From positions 1 to 64,000 of the forward strand of contig NZ_AUIU01000014.1 in assembly GCF_000423865.1 (NCBI RefSeq): a stretch of 64,000 nucleotides of DNA, written 5' to 3'. The notes below the pieces were generated by a model. The model saw only the letters and a program-made list of their open reading frames with translations. It had not been told where the DNA came from and ran no database searches. The stretch comes from Thermodesulfovibrio thiophilus DSM 17215. GTDB lineage: Bacteria > Nitrospirota > Thermodesulfovibrionia > Thermodesulfovibrionales > Thermodesulfovibrionaceae. Position numbers and translations under genes: made by a program. Every line of letters starts with the position of its first letter. The stretch's first letter is position 1. Shown in pieces: positions 34,396 to 44,807 of this stretch.

Positions 34396-36106
34396 ATTTT
34401 GCCTCATAGCCTCGTGGAGTTATTAACCAGTTTTTATATATAAAACTTTTTGAGTTTCCAATTATAACTGTTGTCTGCATATCAACAGAATGCTCATCCA
34501 TTTTTTCAAGAGTTGTGAGAACTATAGATTGCTCATCACGAGTTGCTCCTCTTACTATGGCTACAGGAGTCGTATTTGTTCGATACTTCAGTATAATCTC
34601 TTTGGCTCTTGTAAGATGATCCTGCCTTGCAGTACTTTTTGGATTGTATAATACAATCACAAAATCGGCTTCTGCTGATTTATCAATTCTTTTCTCAATA
34701 ACATTCCATGGAGTGAGTCTGTCAGAAAGACTCAACACAGCAAAGTCATTCATAATTGGAGCACCGGAAATAGCAGAACAGGCATTTAAAGCTGAGATGC
34801 CAGGTATTATTTCGATTTCAAGCTCAACATTATTTTTGGCAACAATTTCAAGAATTATTCCAGCCATTCCGTAAACTCCAGGGTCTCCTCCACTTATCAG
34901 GGATACAATTTTCCCATTTAATGCCTCATTAATTGCTTTTTTAGCTCTCTTTACTTCATCTGTCATCGAATATGCTAATACCTGTTTATCCTCAATCAGA
35001 GATTTGATATGTCCGATATAAGTTTTGTAACCCATTATTAATTCTGAATTTCTCAATGCTTTTACAGCTTGCGGTGTTATTGAGTTAAGATTACCAGGTC
35101 CTGTACCAACAATGTATAACTTTCCTCTTACACTAAAAATACCCTCTGCTACTGCCACTGTCATATCTTTAAGAATTTGTTTGGCAATAATGAGTTTTCC
35201 CTGACTTGCCAGCAGACACGCTTGTTCTGAAACAGATGATACTCCAACAGATTTATATACAATATCTGAATGACTAACAGTTGTAATGCTGTTAAGCTCT
35301 TCAGAAGTGTAACTATAAAGTTTTAATCCATATTTTTTACAAAAAGAAAGAAGGGCAGGGTAAGTTGATTTTTTATCTATTGTAGCAATTGCCTGAACTG
35401 CTTTAAATTCGAATCCATTTCTATTTAACGCTTCTTTTATTCCTCGTTCAATTTTTTCTTCGGTAATCCATTCATGAAGTCCAATTCCTATAAATAGATT
35501 TGTGGGTACAAGAATTAATTTATCTCCTTTAGAGATTTTATTTGTTATGACAATATCCGCTTCTGAGATATTTTCTGTTAATTGAAAACAATTAAGCAGC
35601 GGGATTTGAACACTATTTTCCATAAATAACATTAGGTTTTTGTTGTCAATCAATTTTGACATTATCTTTGAAAGTATCTCAGGATTCTTTACTTTAAGAG
35701 AGCATCTTTTAATCCATAAATCCAGTGCTGGCAGGTTATTCAAATCTGAGGCAGTTGTTATAAAAGGGGTTGAGTTTAAAAATTTTGCAAGAGTTTTTGC
35801 AAGTTCATTAGCTCCTTTAAGATGTCCTCCAATAATTGGAATTATATATTTTCCTTCTTCATCAATTGATAAAACAGCAGTGTCATTTTTTTTGTCTTTT
35901 ATAAATGGAGCAATGCTTCTTACAGCAATACCTGTTGCCATTATGAATATTATGAATCTATGGCTGTTCCATATTTGAGAGATATCTGTACGATTAAATT
36001 TATAAAGTTTGCTATCAGGAAAATACTGTATAATTTTTTCAGCCACAGTTTTTCCTCTTTGAGTCAAATAAACTATAGCTTTATTTCCAGTTGAATTCTC
36101 TGTCAT
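34355..36106 (-). CDS. cbiGH: CbiG-CbiH fusion: cobalt-precorrin-5A hydrolase and precorrin-3B C17-methyltransferase
   Basis: A 583-residue fusion. Residues 1-325 are CbiG (MATGIAVRSIAPFIKDKK, PIIGGHLKGANELA, IGLHEWITEEKIERGI), which opens the lactone ring and releases acetaldehyde in the anaerobic pathway. From about residue 328 (KLYIVGTGPGNLNSITPQAV) it is CbiH/CobJ, the ring-contracting C17-methyltransferase, with GDPGVYGMAG, PGISALNACSA and VRGATRDEQS. Both halves look complete. It follows cobM with a 26-base overlap. Confidence 0.93.
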   Translation of the reverse strand: MTENSTGNKAIVYLTQRGKTVAEKIIQYFPDSKLYKFNRTDISQIWNSHRFIIFIMATGIAVRSIAPFIKDKKNDTAVLSIDEEGKYIIPIIGGHLKGANELAKTLAKFLNSTPFITTASDLNNLPALDLWIKRCSLKVKNPEILSKIMSKLIDNKNLMLFMENSVQIPLLNCFQLTENISEADIVITNKISKGDKLILVPTNLFIGIGLHEWITEEKIERGIKEALNRNGFEFKAVQAIATIDKKSTYPALLSFCKKYGLKLYSYTSEELNSITTVSHSDIVYKSVGVSSVSEQACLLASQGKLIIAKQILKDMTVAVAEGIFSVRGKLYIVGTGPGNLNSITPQAVKALRNSELIMGYKTYIGHIKSLIEDKQVLAYSMTDEVKRAKKAINEALNGKIVSLISGGDPGVYGMAGIILEIVAKNNVELEIEIIPGISALNACSAISGAPIMNDFAVLSLSDRLTPWNVIEKRIDKSAEADFVIVLYNPKSTARQDHLTRAKEIILKYRTNTTPVAIVRGATRDEQSIVLTTLEKMDEHSVDMQTTVIIGNSKSFIYKNWLITPRGYEAKYEREYKLGSSSMG

Positions 36107-36824
36107 AGAGCTTTGACCTTTTTTTAAGTTGCTGATTTATAGCTTTTAGACTTTCTCCAACAAAAATGAGTGATGTTTTCTTTATGTTGTTTTTTTTCAT
36201 CAGTTCTGAAAGGTCAATGAGTGTGCCATGAATGATTTTTTCTTCATCCCATGTAACCTTGTTAACAATTGCAATAGGAGTTTGAGGAGACATTACTTCA
36301 AGAAGCAGTTTCTCAACTTCTTCCACAAGACCTGAGCTAAGAAAAAAAACCATCGTAGCCCTGACAGAGGCAAGTTTTTTAATATCTTGAGAAGATGTTC
36401 CTCCAGTTTTTCCTTCGATTCTCGTAAATATGACTGTCTGAGACACTTCAGGAATTGTGAGTTCTATTCCCATTTTTGCCGATGCAGCAAATGCAGATGA
36501 TATACCTGGTATTATTTCATATGGAATTGATTTTTCTTTTAGTATTTCAATCTGTTCCTGAATTGCACTGTATAAAGAAGCGTCTCCACTTACAAGTCTT
36601 ACCACTGTTTGCTTATTTTTTATATATTTTTCAATAACTTCAATGATTTGTTCTAATTTCATTTTAGATGAATCATATAGGTCTTTCCTTATACCTTCAA
36701 TGATCTTTTTATTTAAAAGACTGCCTGGATAAATCACACATTCAGCGGAATTTAATATTTTATATCCTTTAATTGTAAGAAGTTCAGGATCTCCTGGACC
36801 TGCTCCAATAAAATAAACCTTCAT
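36081..36824 (-). CDS. cbiF: precorrin-4 C11-methyltransferase (CbiF/CobM)
   Basis: A 247-residue uroporphyrin-III-C-methyltransferase-fold enzyme. VYFIGAGPGDPELLTIKGYK, VIYPGSLLN, RLVSGDASLYSAIQEQ and PGISSAFAASAKMGIELTIP are characteristic of CbiF/CobM, which methylates C11 of (cobalt-)precorrin-4. Its ATG overlaps the upstream stop by four bases. Confidence 0.93.
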   Translation of the reverse strand: MKVYFIGAGPGDPELLTIKGYKILNSAECVIYPGSLLNKKIIEGIRKDLYDSSKMKLEQIIEVIEKYIKNKQTVVRLVSGDASLYSAIQEQIEILKEKSIPYEIIPGISSAFAASAKMGIELTIPEVSQTVIFTRIEGKTGGTSSQDIKKLASVRATMVFFLSSGLVEEVEKLLLEVMSPQTPIAIVNKVTWDEEKIIHGTLIDLSELMKKNNIKKTSLIFVGESLKAINQQLKKRSKLYDREFNWK

Positions 36825-37492
36825 TTTTTGATTACCACCATCGAAAAATAATCAAGATCAGATTCTTTTATTTCATCAAGACCTGAAAATATAGCTTCTT
36901 CGGGCATGGTTGCTTTCTTTATATAAAATACTCTGCAATTTTTAGTTTTAAGAGCTTTTTTTATTCTATCAAGAGTTTTATGCGGTTTCATAAGGACAAT
37001 AGTATCAAAATTTTCTATATAAAAATCAATTTCTCTATGATAGTTAGCAGGAACAATTGCTATTCTTTCATCTCCAAGAGCTAAACTTGCAGGCAGTCTA
37101 CATGAACTCGCATTTATGGAACTTACACCCGGAATTAATTCAATCTGAATTTTATCTTTAAGGTATTCATAAAGATAAAAGAATGTGCAGTAAAATGAAG
37201 GATCTCCAAGTGTTATAAATGCAGAATCCTCAGTCGCCTGTTCGATTATATTTTCTGCAAGTTCATTCCATACTTTGACCAGATTCTGTTGTTTTGTTTT
37301 TAACATTGGAAATTGGAGAGTTATGATTTTTTTTTCTGATAAATCAATCGTTTTTTCAACAATTGAAAGTGCGATGCTATCTTTGCCACCTTTGGGACAG
37401 AATATTGTATTTACAGATTCAAGAATTTTTTTTGCCTTAAGAGTGATTAGTTCAGGATCTCCTGGACCTATACCTACAACATATAGCTTCAT
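36821..37492 (-). CDS. cbiL: precorrin-2 C20-methyltransferase (CbiL/CobI)
   Basis: A 223-residue SAM methyltransferase with LYVVGIGPGDPELITLKAKK, an FCPKGGKDSIALSI segment, FITLGDPSFYCTFFYLYEYL and PGVSSINASSCRLPASLALG, all matching CbiL/CobI. It acts on (cobalt-)sirohydrochlorin at C20. It overlaps both neighbours by four bases (ATGA), indicating strict translational coupling. Confidence 0.9.
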   Translation of the reverse strand: MKLYVVGIGPGDPELITLKAKKILESVNTIFCPKGGKDSIALSIVEKTIDLSEKKIITLQFPMLKTKQQNLVKVWNELAENIIEQATEDSAFITLGDPSFYCTFFYLYEYLKDKIQIELIPGVSSINASSCRLPASLALGDERIAIVPANYHREIDFYIENFDTIVLMKPHKTLDRIKKALKTKNCRVFYIKKATMPEEAIFSGLDEIKESDLDYFSMVVIKK

Positions 37493-38721
37493 CTTTGTCC
37501 TCTGATAATAAAAACAGGATTTAAAGCCTTAAAAAGCTTTCTTCCATACTTTGTTTCTATTCTTGCCACGTTTATCTGTGATATATCAACCATAAATTCT
37601 TTACTTTCAAGTAGATTAATAGCATTATTCAGTGTTTCCATTGATATGCCAGCTATAACAACTATTTTAAGTCTGTGTAGTTGTGAAATAAAATCAAGTA
37701 TTTCATTTAGTTTTCCTCCGCTACCGCCTATGAAAACTCTGTCAGGTTCAGGAAGTCCGTAGAGAGATGAAGGTGCTTCGCCTTCGATGATTTTGAGATT
37801 TCCTAGTTCCAGATTTTCTTTATTTCTTTTTATCAGATCTGTTGATTCTTTTTCAATCGCATAAATTTTTAAACTATCTGAAAGCATGGCAAGTTCAATA
37901 CTTACAGCACCAGAGCCAGCACCAATATCCCATATTACACCTTTTTTTGGAGGTTTTAGCCTATGAATTATTGATGCTCTTATCTCATCCTTTGTTATCA
38001 TTCCATTTTCATGAATGATTTCTTTTTCTTCAACTCCGAAAAGATATTTAGAATGAATATTTTGAACGGAATTTTTATTCTCACAGGAAAGAATTACAAA
38101 ATTAGGTTCATTAAAAGTCTCTGCTGTAACCTGCTTTAAAGAAGCAACTGTAATTTTTTCATCTTCATATCCAAGCCTTTCAAAAACATAAAAATTTAAA
38201 TCTGTGTATGCTTCTTTTTTATTCATAATTTCTCTTGCTAAAGTATCCGGACTGTTTATGGTATCTGTTAAAATAGCCACTCTATCATGTTTTAATAATG
38301 TATCAATAATAAGCTCTATATCAAGCTGCCTTCCATGAAAACTCAATGTTGAAATTCCGTACCAGTTCTTTTTTATAATGCTCAATGCTTTCTGCAGGCA
38401 TGATAGATCAGGATAAATCTCGATATTTTCATCACCAAAAGTTTCAATTGCCTTAATTCCGATTCCAAAATAAAGCGGATCCCCACTTGCTATTAAAGCA
38501 ATATTATGGTTTTCAATCCCTTTTTTTATGAAATTAAATGTATCTTTAATTGTTTTTATGTTGGCTATTCTACTTCTAACTGCATCGTATATATCATATT
38601 TTTTAAAAACTTCATTAAGTCTTGGAGATACAACAATGAAAGGGCATTGAAGAAGAATATGTTTAACCCTTTCTTCCAGTGGTTTGAACCCTATGCCCAC
38701 TATGTAAAGTTTATTCATCAT
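37489..38721 (-). CDS. cbiET: precorrin-6B C5,15-methyltransferase/decarboxylase (CbiET/CobL)
   Basis: A 410-residue fusion of CbiE (residues 1 to about 200, with LYIVGIGFKPL, ALIASGDPLYFGIG and STLSFHGRQ) and CbiT (from about 215, with MITKDEIRASIIHRLKPPKK, the SAM motif VIWDIGAGSGAVSIELA and DRVFIGGSGG). It methylates C5 and C15 and decarboxylates the acetate side chain at C12. It overlaps cobF by 11 bases. Confidence 0.93.
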   Translation of the reverse strand: MMNKLYIVGIGFKPLEERVKHILLQCPFIVVSPRLNEVFKKYDIYDAVRSRIANIKTIKDTFNFIKKGIENHNIALIASGDPLYFGIGIKAIETFGDENIEIYPDLSCLQKALSIIKKNWYGISTLSFHGRQLDIELIIDTLLKHDRVAILTDTINSPDTLAREIMNKKEAYTDLNFYVFERLGYEDEKITVASLKQVTAETFNEPNFVILSCENKNSVQNIHSKYLFGVEEKEIIHENGMITKDEIRASIIHRLKPPKKGVIWDIGAGSGAVSIELAMLSDSLKIYAIEKESTDLIKRNKENLELGNLKIIEGEAPSSLYGLPEPDRVFIGGSGGKLNEILDFISQLHRLKIVVIAGISMETLNNAINLLESKEFMVDISQINVARIETKYGRKLFKALNPVFIIRGQR

Positions 38722-39445
38722 TGGTTAATAGATATGTTTCCATAATCCAGCCATTTTCTTTTTTTAATCTGCGTCTTAAGTCAATAAGTTGTTCAATGCA
38801 TTGATGTAACTGTCCTGAATAAATAGATTCCTTTTCCGTGCCGAGATATGCTCCCCAGTAAATTTTTGGATTTTTTTCTTTAAAAAGTTTGAAAGTTTCA
38901 TAGTTATCAAGAAGCACAACTATGTTGTCGTTTAAATCTTTTATTTTTTTTAATCCTCTCGGTGTTGTTAGAATCACTGAGCCTGCTATTTTGCTAAGAG
39001 AGATTTTATGTCTGGCTGAAAGAAGTTGAATTGATGAAATTCCAGGGATAACCTCAAACTCTAATGAAATATGCTTTTTAAGTTCAAGCATTATATCAAT
39101 ATGTCCATCATATAAAGATGGATCTCCAAGTACAAGGAGACCTGCTTCCTCAATATTCTCTAATGCTTTTAAAATTATCTCAGTTTTTTGGTCTCTCCAT
39201 TGCTTTACAGATTTTTCATATGGACTGGATTTTTTTCGCTCAGGAAAATCAAGCTTGATTAATTTATAATCTCTATCAGGATGACAATAATCAATAATTC
39301 TTTCTCTTATATCTGTGAGTTCTTGTTTCCCACCTTTTTTTAAAGGTACAAGAAAGACATTCAATTTCCTGATTGTTTCAATGGCTTCAACTGTTAAATA
39401 TTTAGGATCTCCAGGTCCTATTCCAATTAGATAGATTTTTTTCAT
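38711..39445 (-). CDS. cobF: precorrin-6A synthase (deacetylating)-like methyltransferase CobF
   Basis: A 244-residue enzyme of the corrin methyltransferase fold: KIYLIGIGPGDPKYLTVEAI at the start, LVLGDPSLYDGHIDI, EVIPGISSIQLLSARHKISL and the CobF-type C-terminus IYWGAYLGTEKESIYSGQ and NGWIMETYLL. CobF methylates C1 and removes the acyl fragment in the oxygen-dependent pathway. Here its neighbours are anaerobic-type (CbiG, CbiET) and no cbiD is in the window, so it may do the C1 methylation in CbiD's place. It overlaps cbiO by four bases. Confidence 0.85.
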   Translation of the reverse strand: MKKIYLIGIGPGDPKYLTVEAIETIRKLNVFLVPLKKGGKQELTDIRERIIDYCHPDRDYKLIKLDFPERKKSSPYEKSVKQWRDQKTEIILKALENIEEAGLLVLGDPSLYDGHIDIMLELKKHISLEFEVIPGISSIQLLSARHKISLSKIAGSVILTTPRGLKKIKDLNDNIVVLLDNYETFKLFKEKNPKIYWGAYLGTEKESIYSGQLHQCIEQLIDLRRRLKKENGWIMETYLLTNDE

Positions 39446-40269
39446 TGCCTGTTCAACATTTGTAATATCAACATTTTTGCATCCCTCACAGTTAATGGAA
39501 GCTTTTTTATATTATCAGATTTATCCTTCAAAGAATAAATGAGTTCAGCAATGAAGGGAAGCCTGAGTCCGAATTCTTCAACATCCTTTGATGAAAAGAC
39601 ATCCTCAGGAGCACCATATTTTACAACGGTTCCGTCATGAAGCAAATAAATTTTTTTTACAAAAAGTGGAATAAGATCAATATCATGTGTTGCAATTACA
39701 AATGTTATACCATCAGCATTTAATTTTCTAATTAACTGAACTAATTCTTTCTGTCCTTCAGGGTCAATTCCAGCAATTGGTTCATCAAGAAGAAGAATTC
39801 TATGTCCCATACTTAATAAACATGCTATACACAACCTTTTTTTCTGCCCGAAACTCAGTGAATGTATTTCCTTCTGCTCGAATCCTTCAAGGCCAACCAT
39901 GGAAAGTGCTTTTTTTACTCTTTGCTTTACTTCCTCATCATTGTAGCCCATGTTATATGGACCGAATGCTACATCATCAAATACAGTACTGGCAAAAAGT
40001 TGCTCATCAGGATTCTGAAAAAGAAGTCCCATTTTTGAATAAATCTGGCGTGGTGTTAAACTCTTTACATTTTCTCCATCAACTAAAACTTCGCCACTGA
40101 AATCCTTTAGAAGTCCGTCCATTATCTTTAAAAGAGTTGTTTTCCCCGACCCATTTTTCCCAACTATTGCCACAATATCGTGTTCTTTAATATTTATTTC
40201 TATATTTTTTAAAACTGGATTATTTTTGAAGTATCCAAACTGATTAATTTTAACCTTCAATTTTAACAT
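39442..40269 (-). CDS. cbiO: energy-coupling-factor cobalt transporter ATPase CbiO
   Basis: An ABC ATPase of about 275 residues. Walker A is GKNGSGKTTLL, the Q-loop LFQNPDEQLFA and the SFGQKKRL signature are those of CbiO/EcfA, Walker B is RILLLDEPIAGID, and the switch histidine is in IATHDIDLI. I choose ATG 40269 so that the protein starts at the first beta strand; another ATG at 40326 would add 19 residues. Cobalt uptake fits the following corrin genes, but the CbiM/CbiQ membrane parts are not in the window. Confidence 0.9.
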   Translation of the reverse strand: MLKLKVKINQFGYFKNNPVLKNIEINIKEHDIVAIVGKNGSGKTTLLKIMDGLLKDFSGEVLVDGENVKSLTPRQIYSKMGLLFQNPDEQLFASTVFDDVAFGPYNMGYNDEEVKQRVKKALSMVGLEGFEQKEIHSLSFGQKKRLCIACLLSMGHRILLLDEPIAGIDPEGQKELVQLIRKLNADGITFVIATHDIDLIPLFVKKIYLLHDGTVVKYGAPEDVFSSKDVEEFGLRLPFIAELIYSLKDKSDNIKKLPLTVRDAKMLILQMLNRQ

Positions 40270-40416
40270 ACGTTTTTTATCATTCGCGAAATTATATAAA
40301 ACATAGTGTATTTTATCATTTTTCATTTTTATTAACTATTTTATGTCAGCAATATCTGAATGATACATAATTTTGTATTTATTTATTAATTTTAAAAAAG
40401 TTAAAATAGATAATAA

Positions 40417-42336
40417 ATGATTCAGCAACCTGTAATATACAATTTCTCTCTATTTACAGATTTTGATATATACCTGTTTAAAGAAGGAAATTACTTTAAT
40501 GCATATGAAAAGTTAGGTTCTCATATTATTGATTTAAATGGAACAATAGGAACTTATTTTGCTGTATGGGCTCCGAATGCAAAGCAGGTTTCTGTAATGG
40601 GAGACTTCAACAACTGGAACAAAGAATCTCATCCATTAACTGCCCGATGGGATAATTCTGGAATCTGGGAGGGTTTTATTCCCGGGATTGAAAAAGGGAC
40701 AAAATATAAATATTATATAGTATCAAGATATGGCTATCTTCTTGAAAAGGGAGACCCGTATGCATTTTTCTGGGAGACTCCACCAGCCACAGCTTCATTT
40801 GTATGGGATTTAGAATATAAATGGAATGATGAAGCCTGGATGAAAAACAGGGCTAAAAATAATAACCTGAATTCACCAATCTCAATTTACGAGATGCACC
40901 TTGGTTCCTGGAAAAGGGTTCCTGAAGAAGGGAACAGATTTCTTACATACAGAGAAATGGCTTTATGGCTTGTTGAGTATCTGAAAGAAATGGGATTCAG
41001 TCATGTTGAATTTTTACCGATAATGGAACATCCATTTTATGGTTCCTGGGGATATCAAACAGTTGGATATTTCGCACCAACAAGCAGATATGGTACTCCG
41101 CAGGACTTTATGTATCTTATTGATCAGTTGCATCAAAATGGGATAGGAGTGATTCTTGACTGGGTTCCATCTCATTTTCCTGATGATGGACATGGACTGA
41201 GTTTTTTTGATGGCACATATCTTTATGAACATCAAGACCGCAAAAAGGGATATCATCCTCACTGGCATAGCTATATATTTAACTATGGAAGAAATGAGGT
41301 CAGGAACTTTCTAATAAGTTCTGCTATTTTCTGGCTTGAAAAATATCATGTTGATGCTTTGCGAGTTGACGCTGTTGCATCTATGCTTTATCTTGACTAT
41401 GGAAGAAACGAGGGGGAATGGATTCCTAACAAATATGGTGGGAAAGAAAATTTAGAGGCAATTGGTTTTATAAAACAAATGAATGAAACAATTTATGAAA
41501 GATATCCTGACACACAAACAATTGCTGAGGAATCAACTTCATGGCCAATGGTGTCAAAGCCTGTATATTTAGGAGGATTAGGATTTGGGATGAAATGGAA
41601 TATGGGTTGGATGCACGATACACTTGAATACTTTTCAAAAGATCCGATATACAGAAAGTATCATCACAATAAACTGACTTTTAGCATCTGGTATGCATTT
41701 TCGGAAAATTTCATACTATCCCTTTCGCATGATGAAGTTGTTTATGGCAAAGGTTCTCTTTTGACAAAGATGTCAGGAGATGACTGGCAGAAGTTTGCCA
41801 ACCTAAGGCTTCTTTATGGATACATGTATGCTCATCCTGGAAAGAAACTTCTTTTTATGGGTGGAGAAATTGCTCAGAGGGATGAATGGTATCATGAAAA
41901 AAGTCTTGACTGGCATCTTCTTGAATATGAATCCCACAGAGCTATTCAGAGATGGGTGAAAGATTTGAATAATATATATAGAAATGAATTAGCCCTTCAT
42001 GAACTTGATTGTGAACCATCGGGATTTGAATGGATAGATTTTAATGACTCGATACATAGTGTAATAAGCTTTTTAAGAAAAGGGAAAAATTCAAAAAATA
42101 TAATTCTTGTTGTCTGTAATTTTACACCTATTCCAAGATTTAACTACATCTTGGGTGTTCCCGAGAATGGTTATTGGAAAGAAATTCTGAACAGTGATTC
42201 TGAAGTTTATGGAGGAAGTAACCATGGAAACATAGGAGGAGTAGAAGCATCTATGACTCCCTCTCACGGCAGGCCGTACTCTATTTCTGTCACAGTTCCT
42301 CCGCTGGGATTGATATTTTTTAAGTGGATGGCATAA
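40417..42336 (+). CDS. glgB: 1,4-alpha-glucan branching enzyme GlgB
   Basis: A 639-residue GH13 enzyme that makes alpha-1,6 branches in glycogen. It has a CBM48 domain at about 45-130 ([20 protein letters not shown]), then the GH13 barrel with [22 protein letters not shown], nucleophile aspartate in [11 protein letters not shown], acid glutamate in [10 protein letters not shown] and the third acid in [12 protein letters not shown]. It lacks the long N1 extension of E. coli GlgB. TAAAAT at 40402-40407 precedes an ATG without a Shine-Dalgarno site. It is followed 25 bases later by the GH57 gene. Confidence 0.96.
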   Translation: MIQQPVIYNFSLFTDFDIYLFKEGNYFNAYEKLGSHIIDLNGTIGTYFAVWAPNAKQVSVMGDFNNWNKESHPLTARWDNSGIWEGFIPGIEKGTKYKYYIVSRYGYLLEKGDPYAFFWETPPATASFVWDLEYKWNDEAWMKNRAKNNNLNSPISIYEMHLGSWKRVPEEGNRFLTYREMALWLVEYLKEMGFSHVEFLPIMEHPFYGSWGYQTVGYFAPTSRYGTPQDFMYLIDQLHQNGIGVILDWVPSHFPDDGHGLSFFDGTYLYEHQDRKKGYHPHWHSYIFNYGRNEVRNFLISSAIFWLEKYHVDALRVDAVASMLYLDYGRNEGEWIPNKYGGKENLEAIGFIKQMNETIYERYPDTQTIAEESTSWPMVSKPVYLGGLGFGMKWNMGWMHDTLEYFSKDPIYRKYHHNKLTFSIWYAFSENFILSLSHDEVVYGKGSLLTKMSGDDWQKFANLRLLYGYMYAHPGKKLLFMGGEIAQRDEWYHEKSLDWHLLEYESHRAIQRWVKDLNNIYRNELALHELDCEPSGFEWIDFNDSIHSVISFLRKGKNSKNIILVVCNFTPIPRFNYILGVPENGYWKEILNSDSEVYGGSNHGNIGGVEASMTPSHGRPYSISVTVPPLGLIFFKWMA

Positions 42337-42361
42337 ATAATTTTCTAATAAGAGAAAGATT

Positions 42362-44788
42362 ATGGAACGATATATCTGTATTCATGGACATTTTTATCAA
42401 CCGCCAAGAGAAAATCCCTGGCTTGAATATGTGGAGCTTCAGGATTCAGCATATCCTTATCATGACTGGAATGAAAGAATTACTGCAGAGTGTTATGAGC
42501 CAAATACTGCTTCAAGAATCTTAGATCCTGAATGGATGGTTGTTGATATTGTAAATAACTACTCAAAGATAAGTTTTAACTTTGGCCCAACTCTTCTTTC
42601 CTGGATGGAAAAAAAACAACCTGAAGCATATGAAGCTATAATAGAAGCTGATAAATTCAGTAGAGAGAGATTTTCTGGACATGGATCAGCAATTGCTCAA
42701 GCATACAACCATATGATTATGCCCCTTGCAAACAGGCAGGATAAATATACGCAGGTTTTATGGGGAATTGAAGACTTTAAAAAGAGATTCGGAAGATATC
42801 CTGAGGGAATCTGGCTTCCTGAAACTGCTTGTGATACAGAGACTCTTGAAGTTTTGGCAGAATTCGGGATTAAATTTACAATACTTGCCCCAAGACAGGC
42901 AAAAAGAGCTAGAAAAATAAAAAGCGGTGCTAGATGGTTTGATGTAAGTGACGGGAAAATTGATCCCTCGACTGCATATTTATGCAGGCTACCTTCAGGA
43001 AAAACAATATCAATTTTTTTCTATGATGGCCCTATATCTCAAGATCTAGCTTTTGGAGGTTTACTTGTAAATGGGGAGACTTTTGCTCAGAGGCTTGTTT
43101 CCGCATTTAACGAAAGTAGGCAATGGAATCAAATTGTACATATTGCCACGGATGGTGAAACCTATGGACATCATCAAAAATTTGGTGATATGGCCCTTGC
43201 CTATTGTCTACACTTAATTGAGTCACAATCCCTTGCAAATATTACAAACTATGCAGAATATCTTGCAAAAAATCCACCTACCCATCAGGTTGAAATTTTT
43301 GATAATTCTTCATGGAGCTGTATTCATGGGATAGAAAGATGGAGAGAAAATTGTGGATGTAATACTGGTAGATTTTCTGGGGCATTACAGGCATGGAGAA
43401 AGCCATTAAGAGAAGGAATGGACTGGCTCAGAGACTTTCTTATTCCTCTTTATGAAGAGAGGGCTAGAAATTACTTGAAAGATCCATGGAATGCAAGAAA
43501 TGAGTACATTCATGTGATACTGGATCGCAATAAGGATAATGTGGAGCAATTTTTTAGAGAAAATGCTTTAAGAGAGCTTAGTTTTGAAGAAAAAAAAGAC
43601 GTGTTAAAGCTTCTTGAAATTCAGAGAAATGCTATGCTTATGTATACAAGCTGTGGATGGTTTTTTGATGAAATTTCTGGTTTAGAAACCACTCAAGTTA
43701 TGCGTTACGCAGCAAGGGTTATTCAGTTAGCAGAGGAGATATTCGATGTTTCTGTGGAAAAAGAATATCTTCAGTTTCTTGAAAAAGCACCAAGTAACAT
43801 CCCTGAATTTGAAAATGGCGCAAAAGTTTATGAAATGTTTGTAAAACCGAGTATGCTTGACCTGTTAAGAGTTGGAGCTCATTATTCTATTTCTTCACTT
43901 TTCAAAGAATATCCTCAAAGCACGCAGATATTATGTTATCAGGCAGAAAACGAATTTTATGAAAAAACAGAAGCGGGTAAACTGAAGCTTGTAGTGGGAA
44001 AAACAAAAATTAAATCTGAAATAACATGGGATGAAGACCTTTTCAGCTTTGCAGTTCTTCATCTTGGTGATCATAATGTAAATGGAGGGATAAGAAAATT
44101 TATAGGTGACGAATCATTTTCTTCTATGCACAGAGAAATCAGAGAATCCTTTGATAAAGGAGATATTCCTGAAGTAATACGACTTATGGATAGACATTTT
44201 GAAACAAATAACTATTCTTTATGGCATCTCTTTAAGGATGAACAAAGAAAAATCTTACATCAGGTAGTTTCACCTGTTTTTGAAAGCGTTGAAATGTCAT
44301 TTAGAAAAATATACGAAGACAATTACTCTCTTATGAATTTCTTCCATAGTCTTCAGATCCCTCTTCCAAAACCGCTGGCAGTAACAGCAGAATATGTGAT
44401 AAACAAGGATCTCAAGAGAATTTTTGAAAACGAGTTAGATATTGAAAAACTGGAAAGTCTGATAAAGGAATTAAAAAAGTGGTCGATAGAAATTGATAAA
44501 GCAATAATTACCTTTGTCAGCACATCATGGCTTAACAGTTTTCTTGAGAAAATAAAACAACAGCCTGAAGAAATTTCATATATTGAAAAGGTCGAAAAAA
44601 TTTTGAGTCTGTTAAAATCATTGAATATTGAACCCGATATATGGAAGCTTCAAAAAGAAATTTTATTTATTGGCAAAAATATCAGTAGTTTAATGAAAGA
44701 AAGAGCATTAAAGGGAGATGACTTTGCAAATAGATGGATTGAAGTATTTCAAGCATTATGCAATTATTTAAAAGTAAAAATACAGTAA
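42362..44788 (+). CDS. glycoside hydrolase family 57 protein with DUF3536
   Basis: An 808-residue protein. Residues 1-300 are a GH57 barrel: ICIHGHFYQPPRENPWLEYV start, FSGHGSAIAQAYNHMIMPLA, GIWLPETACDTETL with the probable nucleophile glutamate, and IATDGETYGHHQKFGD with the acid. The rest matches the DUF3536 region typical of these proteins (SWSCIHGIERWRENCGCNTG). GH57 members cut or rearrange alpha-glucans. Position after glgB supports glycogen turnover; exact activity is unknown. Confidence 0.92.
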   Translation: MERYICIHGHFYQPPRENPWLEYVELQDSAYPYHDWNERITAECYEPNTASRILDPEWMVVDIVNNYSKISFNFGPTLLSWMEKKQPEAYEAIIEADKFSRERFSGHGSAIAQAYNHMIMPLANRQDKYTQVLWGIEDFKKRFGRYPEGIWLPETACDTETLEVLAEFGIKFTILAPRQAKRARKIKSGARWFDVSDGKIDPSTAYLCRLPSGKTISIFFYDGPISQDLAFGGLLVNGETFAQRLVSAFNESRQWNQIVHIATDGETYGHHQKFGDMALAYCLHLIESQSLANITNYAEYLAKNPPTHQVEIFDNSSWSCIHGIERWRENCGCNTGRFSGALQAWRKPLREGMDWLRDFLIPLYEERARNYLKDPWNARNEYIHVILDRNKDNVEQFFRENALRELSFEEKKDVLKLLEIQRNAMLMYTSCGWFFDEISGLETTQVMRYAARVIQLAEEIFDVSVEKEYLQFLEKAPSNIPEFENGAKVYEMFVKPSMLDLLRVGAHYSISSLFKEYPQSTQILCYQAENEFYEKTEAGKLKLVVGKTKIKSEITWDEDLFSFAVLHLGDHNVNGGIRKFIGDESFSSMHREIRESFDKGDIPEVIRLMDRHFETNNYSLWHLFKDEQRKILHQVVSPVFESVEMSFRKIYEDNYSLMNFFHSLQIPLPKPLAVTAEYVINKDLKRIFENELDIEKLESLIKELKKWSIEIDKAIITFVSTSWLNSFLEKIKQQPEEISYIEKVEKILSLLKSLNIEPDIWKLQKEILFIGKNISSLMKERALKGDDFANRWIEVFQALCNYLKVKIQ

Positions 44789-44807
44789 TATTCAAAAGGT
44801 AGGTAAG

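Noticed and set aside
40270-40416. Cobalamin riboswitch upstream of the cobalamin operon
   Set aside because: The gap between cbiO and glgB is under 150 bases, very AT-rich, and I see no B12-box-like sequence.
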